From Palleronia pelagia (lineage in GTDB: Bacteria; Pseudomonadota; Alphaproteobacteria; Rhodobacterales; Rhodobacteraceae), in contig NZ_FOCM01000008.1 of the NCBI RefSeq assembly GCF_900110115.1, positions 121,483 through 185,482 of the forward strand: a DNA stretch of 64,000 nt, written 5' to 3'. Under the pieces are notes generated by a model that was given only the letters and a program-made list of their open reading frames with translations, was not told the DNA's origin and ran no database searches. Made by a program: the position numbers and the translations under genes. Positions 17,731 to 27,138 of the stretch are shown in pieces. Every line of letters begins with the position of its first letter. Position 1 is the first letter of the stretch.

Positions 17731-19551
17731 TTAGTCGTCGATCGTTTCCAGCTCGTCGATCATCTCTTCGATCATCGACAGGCCCTTTTGCCAGAAGGCC
17801 GGGTCGGACGCGTCCAGCCCGAAGGGCGCCAGAAGCTCCTTGTGGTGCTTCGATCCACCGGCCTTCAGCATCTCGAAATACTTGTCCTGGAAGCCTTCGG
17901 GCGCGTCCTCGTAGGCGGCATACAGCGCGTTCACCAGCCCGTCGCCGAACGCGTAGGCGTAGACGTAGAAGCGCGAGTGGACGAAGTGCGGGATGTAGGC
18001 CCAGTAGACCTGGTAGTCGTCCATGAACTCGAACGCGGGCCCCAGGCTTTCGGCCTGCACGCTCATCCACAGGGCGTTGATGGCATCAGGCGTCAGCTCG
18101 CCGCCCTTGCGGGCCTCGTGCAGCTTGCACTCGAAATCGTAGAACGCGATCTGCCGGACGACGGTGTTGATCATGTCCTCGACCTTGCCGGCCAGCAGGA
18201 CCTTGCGCTCGGCCTTGTCCTTCGCGCCCGCCAGCAGCTTGCGGAAGGTCAGCATCTCGCCGAAGACGCTGGCCGTCTCGGCAAGCGTCAGCGGCGTGGA
18301 GGCCAGCATTTCGCCCTGCGCGGCGGCAAGGCGCTGGTGCACGCCGTGGCCCAGCTCGTGGGCGAGCGTCATCACGTCACGCGGTTTGCCCAGGTAGTTG
18401 AGCATGACGTAGGGATGCGCGTCGGTGACCGTCGGGTGCGCGAAGGCGCCGGGCGCCTTGCCGGGCTTCACCGCGGCATCGATCCAGCCGCGGTCGAAGA
18501 ACGGCTCGGCCAGCTCGGCCAGCTTGGGCGAGAAATCGGCGTAGGCGTCCATCACCATGCCGCGCGCGGCCGGCCAGTCGACGACCCGGTCCGATTCCAT
18601 CGGCAGGGGTGCGTTGCGGTCCCAGACCTGCAGTGTGTCGAGCCCCAGCCACTTGCGCTTCAGCTCGTAGTAGCGGTGCGACAGACGCGGGTAGGCATCG
18701 ACCACTGCGTCGCGCAGCGCCTCGACCACCTCGGGCTCCACGTGGTTGGCCAGGTGACGGCCGGTCTGCGGCGTGGGCATCTTGCGCCAGCGATCCTCGA
18801 CCTCCTTCTCCTTCACCAGCGTGTTATGCACGCGCGCGAAGGTTTTCACGTTGGCCGAAAAGACACGCCCCAGCTCGCGCGCGGCGGCCTCGCGCTTGGC
18901 GCGGTCGCGATCGGTCAGAAGGTTCAGCGTCGACTCGATGCCCAGCACCTCGCCCTGCACGTCGAATTCGAGGCCCGAGATGGTCTCGTCGAACAGCTTG
19001 TTCCAGGCGGTGGCGCCCACGACGGACTGGTCGTGCAGGAACTGCTCGAGCTCATCGCTCAGCTGGTGGGGGCGCATGGCGCGCAGGCGCTCGAACACCG
19101 GCTTGTAGCGGGCGACCTCGGCATCCGCCTCGAACACGGCGTCCAGCGTCTCGTCCGGGATGCGGTTCACCTCGAGGCTGAAGAACACGAGCGGCGTGGT
19201 ATAGCCGGTGATCTTGTCCTGGCAGTCCGACAGGAACGCGGCGCGTCCGGCGTCGGTGGTCTGCTGGTAATAGCGCAGGCCCGCGTAGGACATGATGCGC
19301 CCGCCGACCATGTCGATCCGCTCGTACCGGGCAATGCAGTCGCGCCAGCCGACGGCGTCGAGATCGGCCAGCTTGCCCTGGTAATCCGACGCGAAATCCG
19401 CGCAGGCCTTTTCCAGCCAGTCCATGTCGCGCTTCAGCTCGGGCGCGTCCGGCGCGGCGTAGAGATCGCTCAGGTCCCATTCGGGCAGATCGCCCAGGTC
19501 GCGGCCCCCTGCCGAGGCGTTGGCGTCGAAAAGCGGTGTGGCGATGGGCAT
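17731..19551 (-). CDS. pepF: Oligoendopeptidase F (M3 family)
   Basis: This 606-residue cytosolic zinc peptidase cleaves short peptides. The zinc motif LAHELGHGVHQRL lies near residue 396 and fits HExGH, with GEMLTFRKLL downstream in the expected helical position for the third ligand region. PEWDLSDLYAAPDAPEL near the N-terminus is the typical PepF opening. Length is normal for the family. It is encoded upstream of the RTX gene and downstream of the amidohydrolase, all in the same direction, with gaps of about 70-80 bp. Confidence 0.93.
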   Translation of the reverse strand: MPIATPLFDANASAGGRDLGDLPEWDLSDLYAAPDAPELKRDMDWLEKACADFASDYQGKLADLDAVGWRDCIARYERIDMVGGRIMSYAGLRYYQQTTDAGRAAFLSDCQDKITGYTTPLVFFSLEVNRIPDETLDAVFEADAEVARYKPVFERLRAMRPHQLSDELEQFLHDQSVVGATAWNKLFDETISGLEFDVQGEVLGIESTLNLLTDRDRAKREAAARELGRVFSANVKTFARVHNTLVKEKEVEDRWRKMPTPQTGRHLANHVEPEVVEALRDAVVDAYPRLSHRYYELKRKWLGLDTLQVWDRNAPLPMESDRVVDWPAARGMVMDAYADFSPKLAELAEPFFDRGWIDAAVKPGKAPGAFAHPTVTDAHPYVMLNYLGKPRDVMTLAHELGHGVHQRLAAAQGEMLASTPLTLAETASVFGEMLTFRKLLAGAKDKAERKVLLAGKVEDMINTVVRQIAFYDFECKLHEARKGGELTPDAINALWMSVQAESLGPAFEFMDDYQVYWAYIPHFVHSRFYVYAYAFGDGLVNALYAAYEDAPEGFQDKYFEMLKAGGSKHHKELLAPFGLDASDPAFWQKGLSMIEEMIDELETIDD

Positions 19552-19620
19552 GGCGGCTCCTGTTGGGATGTCTCTTGCCCCTCGACATAGGGGCCGCGAC
19601 GCCCGGGTGGAAGGCCCCGC

Positions 19621-20547
19621 CTAGAAGCCGAACAGCCGTGCCGGGGTGTCGACCAGCGTCTTCTGCCGCGCATCGCTGTCGGTGACGGCGCGGAAGAAGG
19701 CGTCGAGCAGCATGCCGGCATCGGGCATGGGGGCGCCGTTCAGCATGATATGCGGCCAGTCCGAGCCCCACAGGATCCCGTCCGGGTTCGCCTGCACCAG
19801 CCGATGGACGAGCGGGTCCGCCGCGTGCCAGGGCGCGTCGCTGAAGCGGTAGATGCCGCTGAGCTTGGTCACCGCGTGGCCGTCGCCCACGAGCCTTTCC
19901 AGCGTGTCGAGGCCGCGGTCATCGCCCAGCTCGGGCCAGGCCAGGTGGTCGAGCACGACCGGGCAGGGCAGCGCGGCGATGCCGTCGGCCAGGTCGTCCA
20001 GGTGCTGATGCGCGTGCACCAGCATCTGCACGTGCATCCCGCGTTCGGCCAGCATCGGCGCCAGGCGCTGCACGCCGGCCCACGAGATCACGCCGCCATG
20101 CACGTGGTTCAGCCGGATGGCCCGCACGCCCGCATCGGCGAAGCGGTCGAGCTCGGCCGCCGTCGCGTCGTCGCTCACCAGGCCCACGCCGCGGGCGCGG
20201 TCGCCCAGCCGTTTCAGCGCGGCCAGCGTCACGGCATTGTCGGTGCCGTAGAGGATCGAGTGCACCAGCACGACGCGGTCGATCTCGAGCGTGCTGAGAT
20301 GCGCGTTCAGCAGGTCCAGCCAGTCGTCCAGCCCGCGCCCCGGCGGCGGATCCTCGCTCCGGCCTTCCCAGAGCTCGAACTCGTCGCGGCCCGAGAGGAT
20401 GTGTACATGCGCGTCGCAGGCACCGCGCGGGGGCAGGGTGCCGGGCACCTTCGGGCGGGGCACCGGCGCGGCGCCGGCCGGCTTCTCGCCGATCGTGTCG
20501 TAGTCCCGGTCGGGCGTGGCGTGGGGCAGGTCGCTGTCGTCGTCCAT
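19621..20547 (-). CDS. Amidohydrolase-2 family hydrolase (PDC-lactonase-like)
   Basis: This 308-residue TIM-barrel metal-dependent hydrolase has CDAHVHIL near residue 44 (first metal ligands HxH), HVQMLVHAHQHL near 180, LDHLAWP near 207 and GSDWPHI near 265, the usual order of ligands in this family. It resembles 2-pyrone-4,6-dicarboxylate lactonase-type enzymes. No aromatic-degradation genes adjoin it, so the substrate is open. The first 40 residues are acidic and proline-rich and may start later. Confidence 0.82.
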   Translation of the reverse strand: MDDDSDLPHATPDRDYDTIGEKPAGAAPVPRPKVPGTLPPRGACDAHVHILSGRDEFELWEGRSEDPPPGRGLDDWLDLLNAHLSTLEIDRVVLVHSILYGTDNAVTLAALKRLGDRARGVGLVSDDATAAELDRFADAGVRAIRLNHVHGGVISWAGVQRLAPMLAERGMHVQMLVHAHQHLDDLADGIAALPCPVVLDHLAWPELGDDRGLDTLERLVGDGHAVTKLSGIYRFSDAPWHAADPLVHRLVQANPDGILWGSDWPHIMLNGAPMPDAGMLLDAFFRAVTDSDARQKTLVDTPARLFGF

Positions 20548-20699
20548 GGGGTGTCCTTCGGGGTCCGGTATTGCGGTCCCAACACGCGGGCGGCGGGGGC
20601 AGGTTCCGAACGGCCGACCGCGCGCGGCCGGCGAAATTGCGCAAAGGTACTCGGGTACCAGTGATGACAGGGCCGCGCTCCGGCGGAAAGCGTCGGATC

Positions 20700-20790
20700 G
20701 AGTATTTTCAGACCAGTGATGCGGGGCAGGGGCGCGACGGGCGGTTCAGCCCCCGCACGCGCCCTGCATCACTGGTCCGGAAATACTCAT
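20700..20790. repeat. Long palindrome built from two dispersed-repeat copies
   Basis: One copy of the 22-bp motif (GAGTATTT then GACCAGTGATG) starts at 20700, and an inverted copy ends at about 20788. With flanking GC-rich bases the arms are about 25-28 nt with a few mismatches and a loop of roughly 35 nt. It lies between the DNA ligase and amidohydrolase genes, both on the minus strand, and could stop transcription between them. Confidence 0.8.
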
Positions 20791-20829
20791 GTCGCGACGC
20801 TCCGCACGCGCGGAGCGGCCCGGGCGGCG

Positions 20830-22425
20830 TCAGCCATATGCCGCCAGCATGTCCTTCAGGTCGGCCAGGGTGTTGGCCTCGGACAGGGGCTTGTCGTGGC
20901 GCCAGCGGCTCATGCGTGGAAAGCGCAGCGCGACGCCCGACTTGTGGCGCGGGCTTTCCTGGATCCCTTCGAAGGCGATTTCGAACACGTGCTGCGGCGT
21001 CACCTGCCGCACGGGGCCATAGCGTTCGAGCGTGTTCTTGCGCACCCAGGCGGTGATCTTGCGGAACTCGGCATCCGTCAGGCCGGAATAGGCCTTGGTG
21101 AAGGGCACCAGTTGATCGCCGTCCCAGACCGCGAAGGTGAAATCGGTGAACAGGTTGGCGCGGCGGCCGTGGCCCTGCTGGGCATAGATCATCACCGCGT
21201 CGATGGTCAGTGGATCGACCTTCCATTTCCACCAGTCGCCGCGCTTGCGCCCGTCGCGATAGGGGCTGTCGCGGCGTTTCAGCATGATCCCCTCGCTCAT
21301 ATGCTCGCGCGAGCCGTCGCGGATCTTGGCGAGCCGGTCCCAGTCGTCGAAGCTCACCAATGGCGACAGGCGAAGCGGCATGTCTTCCGGCACCCCGGAC
21401 GCCACGTCCTCGAGCAGCCCGCGCCTGTCGTCGAAGGGCCGCGCGCGGATGTCCTGCCCGTCCCATTCCAGCAGGTCGTAGGCATACAGGATCACCGGCG
21501 CGTCGCGCAGAAGCGCCTTGGGGACCGTCTTGCGGCCAATGCGCTTTTGCAGCGCGTTGAAGGGCAGGGGCGCGCCGTCCTTCCAGGCAAGGACTTCGCC
21601 GTCCAGCACCGTGCCTGGGGGAACGTGGTCGATGAGGCGCGCGAGCTCGGGGAAGCGGTCGGTCATCAGCTCTTCACCGCGCGACCACAGGTAGTGGTTG
21701 CCACCGCGCAGGATCAGCTGGCCGCGGATGCCATCCCACTTGCGCTCGGCCGCCCAGTCGCCGGGCGGGGCGTCCAGCGTCGCGGGGCCGCCGTCGAGCT
21801 GGTAGGCGAGGTAGAAGGGATAGGGCTTCGACAGGTCCGCCTCGGGGTCGTGGGTCAGGATCAGCGACTCGAAGCTGGTGCTGTCGGGTTGCCAGTCGCC
21901 CATGAGCCGATGGGCGAGGTCCGGCTCGTCGATACCGGTGGCGCGGCTGAGCGCGCGGGTCATCAGCTTTTGGCTCACGCCCATGCGGAAGCCGCCGGTG
22001 ATGAGCTTGTTGAACACGAAGCGTTCGATCTTGGGCAGCTGGTCCCAGGCGTCGAGGATACGTGCGCGTTTCTCGGGGTCGTCCAGCTTGGCCAGCGCGC
22101 GGATCTCGCCGATCCAGTGCGTCAGGCTGCGGTCGCTGTCGCGGGTGGCGTCGGGCAGGATCAGCGCCATGGTCTCGGCCAGGTCGCCCACGATGGGATA
22201 GCATTCCTCGAACAGCCACAGCGGCAGGCCCGCGCGGTCGGCGGCCCATTCGCGCAGGCGCGTGGCGACGACCGTGCGCTTGGGGCGCCGCCCGGAAAGC
22301 AGCGCGATGGTCCAGAGCTTGTCGTCCTCGGGCGCCGCGGTGAAATAGGCGGCGAGCGCGTCGACCTTGGCGTTGGTCTTCGTCGTCTGGTCGAGCGCGG
22401 TGAAAAGGGCTGCGAAGCGTTTCAC
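20830..22425 (-). CDS. ATP-dependent DNA ligase (cisplatin-damage-response type)
   Basis: This 531-residue ligase joins DNA breaks with ATP. An N-terminal DNA-binding domain leads to the adenylation motif AAERKWDGIRGQLI (the lysine of KxDG near residue 233), followed by LDGEVLAW and EGIMLKRRDSPYRDGRKRGDWWKWK, motifs IV and V. The C-terminal part is the OB fold (TIDAVMIYAQQGHGRR). It lies 40 bp after the metallo-beta-lactamase-fold exonuclease, its usual partner. The DEAD/H helicase and the phosphoesterase that often complete this cluster are absent here. Confidence 0.93.
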   Translation of the reverse strand: MKRFAALFTALDQTTKTNAKVDALAAYFTAAPEDDKLWTIALLSGRRPKRTVVATRLREWAADRAGLPLWLFEECYPIVGDLAETMALILPDATRDSDRSLTHWIGEIRALAKLDDPEKRARILDAWDQLPKIERFVFNKLITGGFRMGVSQKLMTRALSRATGIDEPDLAHRLMGDWQPDSTSFESLILTHDPEADLSKPYPFYLAYQLDGGPATLDAPPGDWAAERKWDGIRGQLILRGGNHYLWSRGEELMTDRFPELARLIDHVPPGTVLDGEVLAWKDGAPLPFNALQKRIGRKTVPKALLRDAPVILYAYDLLEWDGQDIRARPFDDRRGLLEDVASGVPEDMPLRLSPLVSFDDWDRLAKIRDGSREHMSEGIMLKRRDSPYRDGRKRGDWWKWKVDPLTIDAVMIYAQQGHGRRANLFTDFTFAVWDGDQLVPFTKAYSGLTDAEFRKITAWVRKNTLERYGPVRQVTPQHVFEIAFEGIQESPRHKSGVALRFPRMSRWRHDKPLSEANTLADLKDMLAAYG

Positions 22426-22465
22426 CGCGCGGCCCCGGTTTTGCTGCGGAAGGTCGGCCAGCCGC

Positions 22466-23485
22466 TCATGCCGCGTCCTCGGGCTCGGCGGCGTCCAGGC
22501 TTTCGCCCTCGTACTCGGTCTCGACGATGGCGGCGTCGTAGCCCTGGCTTTCCAGCCAGCGCCGGAAGATCGAGGTGTATCCGTGGGTGACGAAGATGCG
22601 CTCGGCCCCCGTCTCGGCGATGGCCGCGTTCAGACCCGGCCAGTCGGCGTGATCCGAGATGACGAAGCCCCGGTCGGCCGCCCGCCGCCGCCGCACGCCG
22701 CGCATGGCCATCCAGCCGCTGGCGAAGGCGGTAGAGCTTGGCCCGAACCGCCGCGCCCAGGGCGTGCCGAGCGCCGAGGGCGGCGCGACGACCAGCGCGC
22801 CCTTCTGCGCCTTCGGGTCCATGTCCGGCGTCACGCGCAGCGTGTCGGGCAGGGCGATCCCCTGGTGGCGCATGACGGTATTGGTGTTCTCGACGGCGCC
22901 ATGGGTCAGGATCGGTCCGATCCCGGGGTCGACGCTGGTCAGCAGGCGTTGCGCCTTGCCCAGCGCGTAGGCCCCGATGATCGAGGTCTTGCCATCGGCC
23001 GCGTTCCGGCGCCACCAGTCGTTCAGCTCGGCGCGCACGTCGTCCTCGGGCGCCCATTTGAACACCGGCAGGCCGAAGGTGCATTCGGATATGAAGGCAT
23101 GGCAGCGCACCGGCTCGAACGGCTCGGACAGGCCGTCGGGCGTGGTCTTGTAGTCGCCCGAGACGACCCAGACCTCGCCGCGATGCTCGACCCGGATCTG
23201 GGCCGAGCCGGGGACATGGCCGGCCGGGTGGAAGGACACGATGACATCGTTGATCTGCCGCCGTTCGCCGAATGCGATGGTGTCGATGGCGATATCGCCT
23301 AGGCGGTGACGCATCACCGGCGCGGCGGCGCCCGTCGCGAGGTATCGGCCCATGCCCGGGCGCGAGTGGTCGGCGTGCCCGTGGGTGATGAGCGCGCGGT
23401 CCACCGGCCGCCACGGGTCGATGAAGAAATCGCCCGCGGCGCAATAGATCCCGCGATCGGTGAAGCTCAGAAGCGACTCGGCCAT
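22466..23485 (-). CDS. Ligase-associated DNA exonuclease (metallo-beta-lactamase fold)
   Basis: This 339-residue protein of the beta-CASP/SNM1-like nuclease type has LITHGHADHSRPG near residue 33 (HxHxDH metal motif), VIVSFHPAGHVPGSAQI near 82-98 and VWVSGDYKTTPDG near 105-117. It is expected to trim DNA ends for the ligase encoded directly downstream in the same operon. Length and gene order match the ligase-associated exonuclease family. Confidence 0.92.
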   Translation of the reverse strand: MAESLLSFTDRGIYCAAGDFFIDPWRPVDRALITHGHADHSRPGMGRYLATGAAAPVMRHRLGDIAIDTIAFGERRQINDVIVSFHPAGHVPGSAQIRVEHRGEVWVVSGDYKTTPDGLSEPFEPVRCHAFISECTFGLPVFKWAPEDDVRAELNDWWRRNAADGKTSIIGAYALGKAQRLLTSVDPGIGPILTHGAVENTNTVMRHQGIALPDTLRVTPDMDPKAQKGALVVAPPSALGTPWARRFGPSSTAFASGWMAMRGVRRRRAADRGFVISDHADWPGLNAAIAETGAERIFVTHGYTSIFRRWLESQGYDAAIVETEYEGESLDAAEPEDAA

Positions 23486-23796
23486 GGGGGTTGGTGTAGG
23501 GCGGGACGGGAGGCTGCCAAGTGAGCGCGCGGCTTCGGCGTCGCCGCACGCGGCGCTGTCGTCCCATGAGTATTTTCGGACCAGTGATGGGCCTGGGTAT
23601 ATTCGAAGGCCTGCCTCGAGAGGGCGCCAGCGTCGGTCGGGCCGACGCTTGATGGGGCGCGGACCGACCTCGGGTCGGGCGCCGCGAGGTGCCCAAAAAA
23701 GGGGCAGGTGTCCACCGGGCGAGCGCTTTCCTGGCCGATTGGTTGCGCTTGCAGACGCGCAACCTAGGATGTCGTTAACAAATGCCCGGGGGACCG
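23486..23796. other. Divergent intergenic region, 311 bp
   Basis: This gap between the exonuclease and the ATP-grasp gene contains one dispersed-repeat copy (23566-23589) and a perfect 8-bp hairpin AGCGTCGG/CCGACGCT at 23629-23649. It must hold promoters for both directions. I see no further gene in it. Confidence 0.6.
23566..23589 (+). repeat. Dispersed repeat copy
   Basis: ATGAGTATTTTCGG followed by ACCAGTGATG. It differs by one or two bases from the copies at 20700, 20767 (inverted) and 35870. Here it lies in a divergent promoter region, so it cannot be only a terminator. Confidence 0.8.
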
Positions 23797-25212
23797 ATGG
23801 CCGACAGCTTTAACGAAATGTACGAAAACGGCGCCGTGCGGGCGCCCTATGCCGGGCTCGAGGCCTGGGCGCGCGACATGCCCGACGATTTGCGCGGCAT
23901 GAAGCAATCCGAGGCGGAGGCGCTGTTTCGGCGTATCGGCATCACCTTCGCCGTCTACGGCGAGGGGGGCAGCCCCGACCGGCTGATCCCGTTCGACATG
24001 TTCCCGCGCGTCTTCTCGGCGGCCGAGTGGGACGTGCTGGATCGCGGCATCAAGCAGCGGGCGCGGGCGCTGAATGCCTTCCTCGGCGACATGTACAACC
24101 GCGGCGAAATGGTGCGGGCCGGACGCATCCCGGGGCACCTGGTCTACCAGAACGACGCCTACGAGGTCGCTGTCGCGGGCTTCACCCCGCCGGCCGGCGT
24201 GTTCAGCCACATCGTGGGCATCGACCTGGTGCGCACGGGTCCGGACGAGTTCTTCGTGCTGGAGGACAATTGCCGCACGCCGTCGGGCGTCAGCTACATG
24301 CTGGAAAACCGCGAGATCATGATGCGGATGTTCCCCACGCTGTTCCAGGAGAACCGCATCGCCCCGGTCGAGACCTACCCGGCGCAGCTGAAGCGGACCC
24401 TGCGCTCGGTCGCGCCGAAAAAATGCGAGGGCGATCCCTGCGTGGTGATCCTTACCCCCGGCAGTTTCAACTCGGCCTATTACGAGCACAGCTTCCTGGC
24501 CGACATGATGGGGGTCGAGCTGGTCGAGGGGCAGGACCTGTTCGTCGAGGGCGAATTCGTCTGGATGCGCACGACCGAGGGCCCCAAGCGCGTGGACGTG
24601 ATCTATCGCCGCCTGGACGACGCCTTCATCGACCCGCTGTGTTTCCGGCCCGACAGCATGCTGGGCATCCCGGGCCTGATGAACGTCTATCGCTCGGGCG
24701 GTGTCAGCATTTGCAGCGCACCGGGCGCGGGCGTGGCCGACGACAAGGCCGTCTATACCTACGTGCCGGACATGGTCCGCTTTTACCTGGGCGAGGAGCC
24801 GATCCTCAAGAACGTGCCGACCTGGCAATGCGCCAAGGCGGATGACTGCAAGTACGTGCTGGAAAACCTCGACGACCTGGTGGTGAAGGAGGTCCATGGC
24901 TCGGGCGGCTACGGAATGCTGGTGGGGCCGAAATCCACCAAGTCCGAGATCGAGCTTTTCGCCACCAAGATCCGCGAGAACCCCGACAACTACATCGCCC
25001 AGCCGACGCTGAGCCTGTCGGCCTGTCCCACCTTCGTGGACGAGGGCGTCGCGCCGCGCCACGTGGACCTGAGGCCCTACTGCCTTGTCGGGCAGGAGGT
25101 GAACCTTGTGCCGGGCGGCCTGACGCGGGTCGCGTTGAAGGAAGGCTCGCTGGTGGTAAACTCGTCGCAGGGCGGCGGGGTCAAGGACACCTGGGTCATC
25201 GCGGGGAACTGA
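23797..25212 (+). CDS. Circularly permuted ATP-grasp protein (type 2)
   Basis: This is a 471-residue protein of the circularly permuted ATP-grasp family, predicted to ligate amino or carboxyl groups using ATP. Visible stretches typical of the family are AVYGEGGSPDRLIPFDMFPRV, FFVLEDNCRTPSGVSYMLENR near residue 170, RVDVIYRRLDDAFIDPL, GAGVADDKAVYTYVPDMVRFYLGEEP, VVKEVHGSGGYGMLVGP and AQPTLSLSACPTF. It is the first gene of a four-gene cluster with alpha-E, transglutaminase and Anbu genes. ATG 23797 is preferred over 23782 because a GGGGGA site precedes it. Confidence 0.9.
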   Translation: MADSFNEMYENGAVRAPYAGLEAWARDMPDDLRGMKQSEAEALFRRIGITFAVYGEGGSPDRLIPFDMFPRVFSAAEWDVLDRGIKQRARALNAFLGDMYNRGEMVRAGRIPGHLVYQNDAYEVAVAGFTPPAGVFSHIVGIDLVRTGPDEFFVLEDNCRTPSGVSYMLENREIMMRMFPTLFQENRIAPVETYPAQLKRTLRSVAPKKCEGDPCVVILTPGSFNSAYYEHSFLADMMGVELVEGQDLFVEGEFVWMRTTEGPKRVDVIYRRLDDAFIDPLCFRPDSMLGIPGLMNVYRSGGVSICSAPGAGVADDKAVYTYVPDMVRFYLGEEPILKNVPTWQCAKADDCKYVLENLDDLVVKEVHGSGGYGMLVGPKSTKSEIELFATKIRENPDNYIAQPTLSLSACPTFVDEGVAPRHVDLRPYCLVGQEVNLVPGGLTRVALKEGSLVVNSSQGGGVKDTWVIAGN

Positions 25213-25216
25213 GATC

Positions 25217-26170
25217 ATGCTGAGCAGAACCGCGAACAACCTCTACTGGATCGCCCGCTATATCGAGCGGGCCGAAACCAACGCCCGACTGCTGGAAGTC
25301 GGCGCGCGCAACGCCATGCTGCCCGACACCGCCGGGGGCAACCGAAACGAGTGGGAGTCGGTGCTTCTCGCCTCGGGCACCAAGGAAGCCTTCGATGCGA
25401 AATACGGCCAGGCGGTCGAGCGCAACGTCGAAACCCACCTGTTCTTCGACCGCGAGAACGCCTCATCGGTGGCCAGCTGCCTGTCGGCGGCGCGCGAGAA
25501 CGGGCGCATCGTGCGCACCGCCCTGACCACGCAGGTCTGGGAAGCGCTGAATGCTGCCCACGCCGAGCTGGGCGAAATGGCCCGGACCGAAAGATCGAAC
25601 CTGTCGACCACCGACCTGATCGACTGGACCCTGCGCGCCTGTTCGCTGATCCGTGGCGCGGGCCTGGCCACGCAATTGCGCAACGACGGCTACGACTTCA
25701 CCAATATCGGGCACCATCTGGAGCGGGCTGACAGCACCGCGCGTATACTGGACGTGAAATACTACGTCCTGCTGCCCGATATCGGCTTCGTCGGCTCGGG
25801 GCTGGACAACTACCAGTGGCGCACGGTGCTGCGCGCCATGAACGCCACGCGCGCCTTCCACTGGGTCTATGGCGGCGACGTGACGGCCGGCAAGATCGTG
25901 GATTTCCTGGTGCTGAACCGCCAGGCGCCCCGGTCGCTGATCAACGCGGCCGACGGGGTTCGCGTGCACCTGGACCGCCTGGCCCGCGCCTATGGGCGCG
26001 AGACCGATGCGCAGGCCCGGGCACGCGACCTGGTCGCCAGGCTCGAGGCCACCGATACCGAAGATATTTTCGACCGCGGCCTGCACCAGTTCCTGCGCGG
26101 CATCATTGCCGACGTGAACCGGCTGGGCGCCACGGTCCATGACGCCTACCTGAGCGGGGATGCACGATGA
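25217..26170 (+). CDS. Alpha-E domain protein
   Basis: This 317-residue all-helical protein opens with MLSRTANNLYWIARYIERAETNARLLEV, the signature of the bacterial alpha-E domain. A second conserved block is GHHLERADSTARILDVKYY near 170-188. The family is always linked to permuted ATP-grasp enzymes and is thought to assist them. It starts 4 bp after the ATP-grasp stop and overlaps the transglutaminase start by 4 bp (ATGA). Confidence 0.92.
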   Translation: MLSRTANNLYWIARYIERAETNARLLEVGARNAMLPDTAGGNRNEWESVLLASGTKEAFDAKYGQAVERNVETHLFFDRENASSVASCLSAARENGRIVRTALTTQVWEALNAAHAELGEMARTERSNLSTTDLIDWTLRACSLIRGAGLATQLRNDGYDFTNIGHHLERADSTARILDVKYYVLLPDIGFVGSGLDNYQWRTVLRAMNATRAFHWVYGGDVTAGKIVDFLVLNRQAPRSLINAADGVRVHLDRLARAYGRETDAQARARDLVARLEATDTEDIFDRGLHQFLRGIIADVNRLGATVHDAYLSGDAR

Positions 26171-26991
26171 GACTCGAGATCAGCCACCGCACCCGCTACC
26201 GCTTCGACGCGCCGAAAGTCTCGCTGACGCAAAGCCTGCGCCTGTGGCCCACCGACTTCGAGGGCCAGACCGTCGAGGCATGGTCCGTCGATATCGAGGG
26301 TCACACCGCGCAGCGCGGCGCGGCCTTCCGCGACGGCGCCGGCGACTGGATCGAGACGGTGTCCATGCGCCACGTCAGCGATGTCACCGTCGCCGTCAGC
26401 GGCACGGTCGAGACCCGCGACCTGACCGGCTTCGTCAAAGGGCTGCGTGAGAAAGTGCCGCCGCTGGCTTATTTGCGGGCCTCGCCCATGACGCGGCTGA
26501 ACGAGGACCTGCGCGACCTGTCGGCCGGTGCGGTCGACGGGATCGGGAACGCGCTGGACCGGGCACATGCGCTGGCCCACGCGATCAGCGACGCGATCCC
26601 CTACACGCCCGGCGCGACCCGTTCCGAGACGACGGCCGCCGAGGCGCTGGAACTGGGGCAGGGCGTCTGCCAGGACCAGACCCACGCCCTGATCGCCGTG
26701 GCCCGCGCCGCCGGGATGCCCGGGCGCTATGTCACCGGCTACCTTCACGCGTCGAGCGACGGCGCAGCCCACGAAGCGAGCCACGCTTGGGCCGAGATCT
26801 GGGTGGACGATATCGGCTGGGTCGGATTCGACGCGGCCAACCGGTGCTGCCCCGACGAGAAATACGTCCGAGTCGGCTCGGGGCTCGACTCGGTCGCGGC
26901 GGCACCCATCCGGGGCATGGCCCTTGGCGGCGGGGACGAGCATCTGGACGTGGATGTGAAGGTGCAGGAGGCCGCGCAGCAACAGCAATGA
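26167..26991 (+). CDS. Transglutaminase-like cysteine protease family protein
   Basis: This 274-residue protein has the N-terminal bacterial transglutaminase-like region (RLEISHRTRYRFDAPKVSLTQSLRLWP) and the catalytic core QGVCQDQTHALIAVARAAG near residues 161-179 (Cys nucleophile), SHAWAEIWVDDIGWVGFDAAN near 203-223 (His) and the following Asp. The core is intact. It is predicted to make or break peptide bonds with the ATP-grasp partner in the same operon. The C-terminus ends in a run of glutamines. Confidence 0.92.
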   Translation: MRLEISHRTRYRFDAPKVSLTQSLRLWPTDFEGQTVEAWSVDIEGHTAQRGAAFRDGAGDWIETVSMRHVSDVTVAVSGTVETRDLTGFVKGLREKVPPLAYLRASPMTRLNEDLRDLSAGAVDGIGNALDRAHALAHAISDAIPYTPGATRSETTAAEALELGQGVCQDQTHALIAVARAAGMPGRYVTGYLHASSDGAAHEASHAWAEIWVDDIGWVGFDAANRCCPDEKYVRVGSGLDSVAAAPIRGMALGGGDEHLDVDVKVQEAAQQQQ

Positions 26992-27138
26992 TGCGCGTTT
27001 GCGTCACTTGTCCGCATTTCGCGGGGACCCGAGGGGCGTAACGCTGCGTTGCTGCTCGCACCACGTCGTGTGACGGCGTATACACATGCCACGCGGCCCC
27101 TCTGGGCGGGCCGCAAGCCGAAAACGAGCTTATTTACC

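Noticed and set aside
17659..19590. A 643-residue plus-strand frame opposite pepF
   Set aside because: Antisense shadow of a clear M3 peptidase; no motif or start site.
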